Positions 10,985 to 20,219 of a DNA stretch of 64,000 nucleotides are shown one piece after another. A model generated the notes under the pieces. It saw nothing but the letters and a program-made list of their open reading frames with translations, was not told the origin of the DNA and did no database searches. Origin of the DNA: Channa striata. Its lineage: Eukaryota; Chordata; Actinopteri; Anabantiformes; Channidae. The position numbers and the translations under genes were made by a program. The stretch lies in NCBI GenBank assembly GCA_033026295.1, contig CM065188.1:16509354-16573353 (forward strand), written 5' to 3'. Each line of letters starts with the position of its first letter. The first letter of the stretch is position 1.

Positions 10985-11830
10985 AAAAAAGCTGACTTGA
11001 ACCCGGAGCTGATCTGTGCATCAAGCTTGAGATCACTGTGCAGCCTTACATCCAGGTATGTTGCTGCAGGTTTGATAAACTGACTTAAATTGCTCAGGTC
11101 AATCTGAACTTTGGAAGCATCATTAGACCCAAACAGCATGAACTTAATTTATTTCAAGACACTATATGAGTTGTGTTGAAGCGTTTTCCTTTTAGTGGGA
11201 CATGAATTTGACTATCATCTGCATAAAAGTGGAATGAGATGCCATGTTTCCTTAGAATTTAGCCAATAGGAACTAAATACAGAGAGACGAGAAGAGGCCC
11301 AAGAATGGACTTTTGAGGCGCTCCACATGTTAGAGGTGCTATAGAAGGCTGTGCAGTTCCAACACTGACACAAAAACTTCTCTCTGTTAATACCTAAACC
11401 AATCCAACACACCACCCTGGATTCCCATCTGGTTCTCCAAGCGAGGCAGGAGCATCTGATGGTCCACTGTATTGAAGGCAGCTGTTAGCTCCAACAGTAC
11501 CAAAACAACTGTGGCTCAAAGAATACCATTTAAAACTGTACTGTACTCAGTACTGTGCTGGGTTTTAAACCCCAAGTGAAATAATTCATCTGAGAATGAA
11601 ATCAACTTGAAGATGAGTCTAAGCCAGGCTTCTTAATCAGAGGTGTCACCACTGCAGCCTTGAAAATCCCAGGTACAACCCCATTTGCTAAGATGCCATT
11701 AATAATCTTGAGCACATCTGGAGCCAAAGTGGGGAAGACGTCTTTGAAAAGACAAGGTTGAACTGGATCATTGGGAGATCCAGCGGAGCTTCTTTCCGAG
11801 GGAAGTTAAGGACAGAGTTGATGGTTTGAA
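10985..11830 (-). mobile_element. L2/CR1-type LINE fragment (duplicate copy)
   Basis: Near-identical to 780-1625, with the same minus-strand FHFYADDSQ motif and RT C-terminal region. It arose by the segmental duplication, not by separate insertion. Confidence 0.6.
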
Positions 11831-11917
11831 ATGCAACATGAATAACGTATTAAAATGTCAATAAGACAAATGACAAAGTAATAAAAAGAAATCAAATGAA
11901 CTGACGATGCGTCTTAC

Positions 11918-12010
11918 CTCTGTCTTGCACTTAGAGAGTCTGTTGGGCTTCTTGCGCTCGCTGCTTGGCGGATGCTGTGTGGCTGCAGACAGAAGGAATG
12001 AGTTTATATA
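11918..12010 (-). promoter_or_regulatory. Gene B TATA box and 5' noncoding exon
   Basis: TATATAAA on the minus strand at 12010-12003. The noncoding exon ends at 11918 at AGAG/GTAAGA. Sequence is the same as the gene A promoter. Confidence 0.6.
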
Positions 12011-13290
12011 TCGTGACTGAACACGTGAACCAACCTGTTTTACTGACAGAATTTCTGCAGAGAAACAAGGAGTTCATTTTTAAACAACACAGACCATTGT
12101 CAAATCGTGGATTAAATGTTTGGGAACCCATGATGACGCTGTTCGCCCGTCTTCTGAATGTGACATTAACGGCTTTTAAAGTTTCCAGATCAAATGACAG
12201 CAACCTGATCATTGTGTAGTCTCAAATGGACATGACTCAGTTATTTTTCTTTTTACTGTGCAAAGAGTCATTTAAAAAAGCTGAAATCTCAGACAATCAT
12301 TGTATTTCCAGCAGGTCTGAGTTTTATTCTTTTTAGTCCCTAATTTTAGCTTCACATGAAACCTGCACTTTAAGCCTGGATAAATTTAATTTTCTTTAAA
12401 AATTTCAGTGACTTTATTTGGAAAACCCAAAGGCTTAGAAATGTTATAAGTTCAGTACACAATTTTTCAAGTTTATTTAGTTTAAAATCTTTCATAATTT
12501 TAAGAAATCAGTCCGCTTAAAACCTTTATAAATGGTCATGTTTATCCGTTTTTTTTTTTCATATTTTGTCATTTTAAATCAAAAGTCTTTATGGTGCCAG
12601 ACATTCTTCTTATTGACAAAAAGGTTTTATATGTGCAGCAATTTCAGTCATTCAGTACCAAACTTAGAAGATCCTTCTAGATCTTAGGTATTTTATCGTG
12701 GTTAACTCAATGTAATTCTTTATTTTTATCATTATATAAATACAGACCTATCTAAAGTTTTCATCTTTCTTGCTGTTCTCAAAGTTAAAAAAAAATTATA
12801 GTGCCTGTCCAGTTTTTACACTCAACAATGCATGCTGGGAAGTCTTTCAGTCAATCTTTAAAGGTTAAATAAACTTCCAACAGTTTAAATTTTCAGCTTA
12901 TTATTTCAAGATGAAAGAACCCAGGACAGAACAGTCGTTTATAAGTTGTGAAGTGGTCTGACATTTGTTCAACTTAAAGACGTTAGTGAACACGATCAAA
13001 TTTGCTAAAAGCAAAACTCAACCAGATAACCAGATAAAAAGGAAAAACCAAAACAGCATTATTAACTGTGAATGCTGAATATGAATATGTACATATTAAC
13101 ATTGGAAACTGTAACAGATGAGTATTGCACAACAAGTAAAAATACACTGTGTAAAATGACACACTGTGTGTCATTGCAGTGACGCATTGTACAGTCTGTG
13201 GCGAGGAATGAGCGACGGCGGCTCCTTCCTGCACTGGGGCTGTAACTGTCTTGTGCTGAAGGAGCTGCTCAGAGCCTCCACAGTGTGGTG

Positions 13291-13760
13291 CAAGAACTAC
13301 AACAGCAGATTTGCAGAGATTTGGAGTCTTTCTCCTGGCAGCCTTTCTAAGCAAACTGTACTTGTCCAGGCGTCTTCTGACTGTGCTGTGATGGACTTGC
13401 TCCCACACTCTGAGATGGAGCTCTTTTTTTTTGTATTTCTCAGGGAATTTCACATCCTGTCCTTCGGGTAAAAGTGACGGGATGCACATTCCCAGGAATT
13501 CCCGTCTCTCATTGTCTCCTAATCATTTCTTCAACAACAATATCTTCTCTAAGATCGTTGTTTATGTATTTTTGCCCCGACTCTAAATGCTGCAGACCAA
13601 AAAACTGCCACAACTTCTGCTTTTATAGGCGTCTGCAAACCCGCTGATGATCAGTTAATCAAGATCTGATTGATTAGCAGCACCCGGCCCAGCACAACTT
13701 ACCCTCTTAAATCCTATGGAAGCAGTCAGGGGATTTAGCACTGCACGTTTTTTGGTCTTT
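13291..13760 (-). mobile_element. Tc1-like DNA transposon fragment
   Basis: On the minus strand around 13390-13300 the translation HHSTVRRRLDKYSLLRKAAR followed by RK resembles the second DNA-binding helix and linker of Tc1-like transposases. The homology between duplication copies breaks exactly at about 13290, so it inserted into, or replaced part of, the right copy. No DDE catalytic part is visible. Confidence 0.5.
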
Positions 13761-14907
13761 ATGGTTTTCACACACTGAAAACGGTATCTGAGGTTTAATT
13801 TGCCTAATGCCTGATACAATAAGATTAATTTCAAATGAGGAATGATTTAAGTACGTTTTCATTTTCAGCTGATTGTCTTTATATATTTTTTGGAAATGCG
13901 TAGTTTGTGACTACAGTTAAAACTGTGATGTGATAATTACCGTATTACACTGTAAATCTTATATCCTACAGCAGATTACTGTAAAGCTTTTAAAGCATTA
14001 AGGCAGTGAAGTTACAGTAGTAACACTCTGAAACTACAAAACCGGTGACCACAGCTGCCATTAAAGTAGCACTGACTTTGCAGATGTAAAGTTGGATTTT
14101 CATTTGAGACAGAACACCACATGCAAGTGCAACATGTTTCGCTTTATTATGTTCACGGTGCGAAGGCCTGTGATTTTTAGTTTATTCCTCCCTGTCGTGT
14201 TCATGGCACTGGATGAATTAGGATTTGGGGCATTTAGCGAAGTTCACAGGTCCTTGACGTTTGTGCATTCTTCCTGTAATACAAGGCCCAACCTACGAAT
14301 AAAAAGATTGACATAACGTGAGGAATGTTACATGTTGCTCTTCGTTACCTGACCATATTGATTTCACGATTAAATTGTAATTATTTCATTATTTCACGAT
14401 TATTGGAAGTTAAAAGGCAGCAAAAGTGTAACACAGTGATAGTATAACTTACATTATGTGTAACAACACCCTGCTGTTGCTGTTGATGCCATGGTCACTG
14501 TAGAAATACAGAAGAAAATGAAAATATTCAATACATGAAGAGAGAATAGAATTAGAAACAAACTCTCTCTCTGATGACTGAAATCTAATCTGTACATAAA
14601 TTATTAAGGTGCTTTTCAAAGGATTTGCAAATTTTTTGGTAATTGTACAACTTTTACGCTGATGATGTGATATTGTAAACCATCAATGCCACTGAAAAAT
14701 GAAGGGCTACCTTTCATGATCTTCACGCCCTGTTTTAAACCCTGTTAATTTTTGGTCTACTTGACGTTAAAGCATTTATAACAGATGATCCTAGAAAGCA
14801 GATGTTGATATGGCTGATGGTTTCTTGTATTAAAACTGATCTTGTTTCTCCACTACAAATACATGGAGCACACTCTCTGTGCTGTATTAGTGTACTGACA
14901 TGTCCCA
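13761..14907. other. No recognised gene
   Basis: AT-rich sequence. It was searched by eye on the minus strand for a lysozyme exon 4 belonging to gene D (pattern C..FNT.NFF..C) and none was found. Confidence 0.4.
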
Positions 14908-17663
14908 TATGTTTGTGCCCTTACTACTACTTCTCTTTCGGCTTTTCGCATCAGGGGTCACCACAGCGAATTATCCTTTTCCACTTCACTCTATCCTGGG
15001 CATCTTCCTCTCTGACACCAGCTAACCTCATGTCCTCTGTTAGAACGTCCATATATCTCCTCCTTGGTCGTCCTCTCGCCCTCTTGCCTGGCAGCTCCAT
15101 CTCCAACATCCTTCTACCAATATATTCACTATCCCTCCTCTGTACATGTCCAAACCATCTCAGTCTGGCCTCTCTGACTTTGTTGCTAACACAGGAAACG
15201 TGTGCTGTCCCTCTGATGAACTCGTTCCTTATTCTGTCCAACCTCGTCACTCCTAAGGAGAACCTCAACATCTTCATCTCTGCTGCTTCCATCTCTGCCT
15301 CTTGTCTCTTTCTCACTGCTACTGTCTCTAACCCATAGAGCAGAGCTGGTCTCACCACTGTCCTGTACACCTTTCCTTTGAGTCTTGCTGACACTCTTCT
15401 GTCACACAACACTCCTGACACTTTCCTCCACCCACTCCAACCCGCCTGCACTCGCCTCTTCATCTCTTTTCCACACTCCCCATCACAGTGAACTGTTGAC
15501 CCCAAGCACTTAAACTCCTGCTCCTTCTTCACCTCAGCCCCCTGTAACCTCACTCTTCTACCTGGCTCCCTCTCGTTTACACACATGTATTCTGTCTTAC
15601 TACGACTGACTTTCATGCCTCTTCTTTCCAGAGTAAACCTCCACCTCTCCAGCTGTTCCTCCACCTGCTCTCTACTCTCACTGCAAATCACAATGTCATC
15701 TGCAAACATCATTGTCCAGGGAGATTTCTGTCTGACCTCATTTGTCAACCTGTCCATCAGCATAGCAAACAAGAAAGGACTCCTCGGTGTAGTTCCTTGG
15801 TGTGGCTCATCATCTTTATCCCTCTGTAGTTGCTGCAGTTCTGGGTGTCACCCTTGTTCTTAAAGATCGGCACCAGAACGCTTCTCCTCCATTCCTCAGG
15901 CATCTTCTCACTCTCTAAAATCCTGTTAAACAGACTTGTCAGAAACTTCACTGCTTTCTCTCCTAGACACTTCCACACCTCCACAGGTACGTCATCAGGG
16001 CCAACAGCCTTTCCGCTCTTCATCCTTTTCAGAGCCTTCCTCACCTCATCCTTTCTAATCTCTCCTATTTCCTGCTCCACAACATCCACATCTTCCTCCC
16101 TTCTTTCCCTGTCATTTTTCTCATTCATCAGCTCCTCAAAATACTCCTTCCATCTTCTCTGCACACTCTCCTGGCTTGTTAGCACCTTTCCATCTCTGTC
16201 TTTAATCACCCTTATCTGTTGCACATCTTTCCCATCTCTATCTCTCTGTCTGGCTATCCTGTACAAGTCCTTCTCTCCTTCCTTTGTGTCTAATCTGTCA
16301 TACAGCTCATTGTAAGCTTTCTGTTTGGCCTTTGCCACCCCCCTCTTCACTCTGCGCTGCACTTCCTTGTACTCCGGTCTACTTTCCTCAGTCCTTTCTA
16401 CATCCCACTTCCTTTTAGCCCACCTCTTCCTCTGGATGCAGTCCTGTACTTTCTCATTCCACCACCAAGTGTCTTTATCTTCTTTCCTCCTTCCAGATGA
16501 CACACCAAGCACCTTCCTACCTGTTTCCCTGATTACCTCTGCTGTAGTTTCCCAGTCATCTGGAAGCTCTTCCTGACCACCCAAAGCCTGTCTCAACTTC
16601 TGCCTGAATTCCTCAAGTTTCTTCATTCTTTTGCTTCCACCACTTGGTCTTCTTTTCTGACTTTCCTCTCTTCTTCTTCCTGGCCACCAGAGTCATCTTA
16701 CACACCACCATGCGGTGCTGTCTGGCTACACTGTCTCCTACCACCACTTTACAGTCACTAACCTCTCTCAAATGACCTCGTCTACATAGGATGTAGTCCA
16801 CCTGTGTACTGTGTTGTGTTGACTACTGCCATTTCCATCCTCTTAGCAAAGTCCACAACCATCTGTCCTTCTGGATTCCTTTCATTTACACCAAACCTGC
16901 CCATCACCTCCTTATCCCCTCTGTTCCCCTCACCAACATGCCCATTGAAGTCTGCTCCAACAACTAGTCTCTCTCCTCTGGGGATACTCTCTACAACCTC
17001 ATCAAACTCACTCCAGAATCTCTCCTTCTCTTCTAACTCACAGCCAACTTGTGGATCATACCCACTGACTACGTTCACCATCACGCCTTCGATTTCTAGC
17101 TTTAGGCTCATCACTCTGTCTGAGACTCTTTTTACCTCTAGAACATTGTTCACAAACTCCCCCTTCAGCATCACTCCTACCCCATTTCTCTTCCTGTCCA
17201 CACCATGGTAGAACAGTTTGTATCCTCCTCCAATACTACGTGCTTTGCTGCCCTTCCACCTCGTCTCCTGCACACACAGTACATCTACCTTCCTTCTCTC
17301 CATCATGTCTGCCAGCTCTCTACCTTTCACTGTCATTGTGCCAACGTTAAGAGTCCCTACTCTCAGATCTAAGCTCCTGTCTTTCCCCTTCTCTCTCTGA
17401 CCGCGAACCCTTCTACCTCCTCTCCTTCTTCGACCAACAGTAGTCCAATTTCCACCGGCACCCTGAAGGATAACAGCACCGGTGGCGGCCGTTGTTAACC
17501 CGGGCCTCGACCGATCCGCTATGAAAGTGGTATGGATGACTCGCATGGTTTACGCCGGATGCCCTTCCTGATGCAACCCTCTCTATTTATCCGGGCTTGG
17601 GACCGGCACAGAAGTTACTGGCTTGCAACCCCTGTGGCTAGATTATGTTTGTGCCCTTACTAC
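14908..17663 (-). mobile_element. RTE-clade LINE with 20-bp target-site duplication, defective
   Basis: The element body is 14928-17643, flanked by identical 20-bp direct repeats at 14908-14927 and 17644-17663. On the minus strand an endonuclease domain comes first (17546-16782; motifs LRVGTLNVGTMTVKG, VQETRW, ADFNGHVGE). Reverse transcriptase follows (16626-15757; MKSGKAVGPDDVPVEVWK and NYRGIKMMSHT) and then the FADD catalytic box and C-terminal region (15772-14951; MMFADDIVICSES). The frame changes between endonuclease and RT at about 16800. Roughly a hundred RT codons are missing near 15790, between NYRGIK and the FADD motif. It ends with GCGGTGACCCCTGATGCG. The intact repeats mean a fairly recent insertion, and the element cannot move itself. 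Confidence 0.9.
16782..17546 (-). pseudogene. RTE apurinic-type endonuclease domain ORF
   Basis: Open frame of 254 codons. It covers the exonuclease-endonuclease-phosphatase fold that nicks target DNA for target-primed reverse transcription. Visible motifs are VQETRW (catalytic Glu), SGYDPQVGCE and VGADFNGHVGE (Asp and Asn). It should continue as VDYILCRRGHL in another frame (16801-16613), so the polyprotein is interrupted. Confidence 0.8.
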
Positions 17664-17682
17664 ACAGTGAAAAAATATCAAC

Positions 17683-19186
17683 CTACGAAAGACCGGAGAA
17701 GACCTTCAGCAGGCAGCGGATGTCGTCGCGTATGTCGTCATCAACCAGCTCTGCACAGGGAAAAGGTTTGGAGTTGAGAAAGACATGCGTGTTTAGCTCA
17801 CCCACATGGAAGCTCATCAGGAATCATGTGGTTCAGTAAAAGCCGTGCCACACGTTCTGCACAGCTCAGCAGGTAGTTCTCAGTTTGCATTATTACACGT
17901 CAAGCAGTTTCTGTCACTAAACGTTAGGGCTCCACAAGTGACGGTTTGGTGAAAGTTAATGTTCGAAACATTCAACATTCAAAACAACAGGCTAGCTCCC
18001 ATTCTAAGTCGTATCTGGGTAAATAAAACCAAAAAGGTGAGGCGATGTTACAAACAGTTTATATATATAATATACATGTGAAATCCGGTAGATCATTCGG
18101 AAACTCACCGCTGCAGTGTAGCCCACAGATGGTGGGGGATGGAGTCATGCCGTCGCTGCACACCAGTCGATTGCTGAGCTGGAAGACCCCATAGAGCGTC
18201 CCGAAGTCACTGTTCTGTGAGGACCAGGGGACCCGTGTAGGTGCCAGATCCTTGATGCTGTGTCGCTTCCTCACCTGAAAGTTCATCTTTGGCTCATTGA
18301 CTTTACCCGTGTCAAAGTTTGAGGCCCGCTCCGCATGACAGACAACTGAGGCAGAAACAGAAGAACAAACTCTTTGACCCACCAGTCCTCAAATGTCATG
18401 GCATTTCTCTTTGCTGTGGATAATCAGTATCTCCAGATGAATTTTATCTGATCTACCCTCCTAATCTTTCCTCTAATGCCTAAAACTTACATTTTTATAC
18501 AAAAAACACATTTCTTCTTTTTAATCAGCGGTTTTAGAGCATATGCGTAACATGTGTTTTGGACCCGAAATTGATGGGTTTGTGAGCTACTTCTGTAAAT
18601 TTAATGTTATTTTTACTTGTATTTATACATTTATTGAATTTTATTATATGTAAATTTTTAATATTGGTCTAAATGGATCTATTTTGAATGGCCTTGTCAT
18701 TTCAATGTAAGCGGTTGCAAACAGAAGCCTAATTACAACATTATATGGATAAATATATTGATTTAAAATAATACTTGTTTTACTCTTTGACGCCATATCT
18801 GTGGGCTTTCTTTGCTCATAACTGTTACCGTATTTGTCATCTTAATTTGCCTTGTTAGCGCAAAGAACAGCTCATCAGTGCACGTTTGCAGAATGTCCGG
18901 TTGTAAACAACAGCACGTGTCGTAATTCTGTACTCAGGTTCCATGTTGCTCAGAGTTTTCAACGGCTTATCTTCATTGTCGTGCTCAGTTTTAAAAATAA
19001 AAGAACGTTTGAGTACTTACACTTGGCCACTAAATTGTTCCCAGTGAGCACTTTGGGTTTTGCCCACACTGTCAGGTTCCCAACAGCCTTCACCAGTTGG
19101 TTCCTCAGTTCACATTTCGATACAATCCTCCCCTCAGCCCGACTGACGCCCAGCACGACCAGCACAAAGACCGCAAGTGTCCTCAT
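17683..19186 (-). CDS. Gene D: short lysozyme C/alpha-lactalbumin-like gene, 3' end uncertain
   Basis: Exons on the minus strand are 19186-19021, 18345-18109 and 17750-17683, reading 156 residues to a TAG. The signal peptide is MRTLAVFVLVVLGVSRAEG, then RIVSKCEL. Exon 2 starts FVCHAERASNFDTGKVN (lysozyme helix with Cys30), then about 30 extra residues including a VRKR basic site, then GTLYGVFQLSNRLVC and TICGLHC. Exon 3 has ELVDDDIRDDIRC, which keeps the alpha-lactalbumin calcium-loop aspartates. The position of catalytic Glu35 is Ala and that of Asp52 is Leu. The final exon with the last two cysteines was not found. Exon 3 reads to a stop where B and C have a donor, and an RTE inserted about 20 bp further on. 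It is either a truncated protein or a decaying gene. There is no mucin tract, so it may reflect the earlier form of the family. Confidence 0.7.
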
Positions 19187-19233
19187 GTTGACTCCGGCTG
19201 TTGTCACTGACTGTGAAAATATGTGTGTCACAA

Positions 19234-19241
19234 TATATATA
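19234..19241 (-). promoter_or_regulatory. Possible TATA box of gene D
   Basis: TATATATA on the minus strand, about 48 nt before the gene D start codon. This would give a short 5' UTR without the noncoding exon seen in A-C. The region is a TA/CA-rich simple sequence, so the call is tentative. Confidence 0.35.
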
Positions 19242-20219
19242 CACACATATATGAAGTGTTTACACACCCACAGGTGACATATAAGAGACACCGTACACTG
19301 TTTGTTCTCCTCAGATTAGGACCAATCCCCTGGATCCTAGAAACCGGGATCTGAAAGTGTCACATCTCGCATTTAGTCTCAGTTGCTGAGATGTAAATGA
19401 GTGCGATGTCTCGATCAGTAATGATGTTGAAAGTCGCCCTGCTGTACGGACACGGCCATGAGAGGAAAACCAGTCAGTTTATTAACATCGATCCATCCAT
19501 GATGTGAACCACTTATCCCATGAGGGGTCGCAACAGTGCACCCGACGCTTTTAAGTGACCAGGGGGAGGTCTTCAAATTTTGGAGCTTTGTGAGGAACGT
19601 TTGGCTTATTCTAACTCCAAAAAAAATGAGATGAATAGTGAATTGAGTTTTTTCTAAAGTCATTTAAAGAGAAGGAGGTAGAATCCAGACCACAAATATC
19701 CAGCAGAGAGTCTGGAATGTGTCAAAGTGTGAGCCGAATTCAAATGATTTCTCATTGGGAAGGTTTGAGATCTCTGAGCTTTCCAAACATAACAGTGGAA
19801 ATGGTACGATCCATATCAGGGACATGTGTGATGTTAAGTTAGAAGCATCTTCAGGCCAGTGTGTGAACACATTTTAATTTATCATTCGTGATTTAACATC
19901 GTGTGAACGTTTCCCCCTCTTTGAGAGGGAAAAAACAAAGCAAAACAAATTCCAATGATGTCACATAAAACACAAAATGCAAGAACTGCTTCACTTTGAT
20001 CATGTCAACAAGAAATATTCCCAGTTTAAAGTAGGAGACGTGTCAATTAAACTGTTAAACTGTTACACAGACACATAATTTATGTAATTTAACTTTAAGT
20101 GCTGATGATGTTGGTACAAATTCACAAGAAAAACTGAGACAATAAAAAAATATGATGAGCAGCGTGTCACACTCGAGGTACTGCTAACAGACAAGAAGAA
20201 ATCGTTGTTGTGTTTTCCC
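19242..20219. other. Intergenic between genes D and C
   Basis: No gene recognised. About 19790-20010 resembles the gene B 3' flank and is likely the 3' end region of the gene C transcript, but no clear AATAAA was found there on the minus strand. Confidence 0.4.

Larger units (their letters stand above)
10183..13290. repeat. Segmental duplication, right copy (gene B side)
   Basis: Second copy of the block at 1-3488, containing gene B exon 1, its first intron, the 5' noncoding exon and upstream DNA. The copies are nearly identical over 10985-13010 but differ in clustered short blocks within 10530-10790 (see findings). About 400 bp is missing near 13020 relative to the left copy. Confidence 0.9.

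Noticed and set aside
14801..15338. Plus-strand ORF of 178 codons
   Set aside because: Antisense of the RTE reverse transcriptase C-terminal region; its hydrophobic Ser/Leu-rich composition is a shadow.
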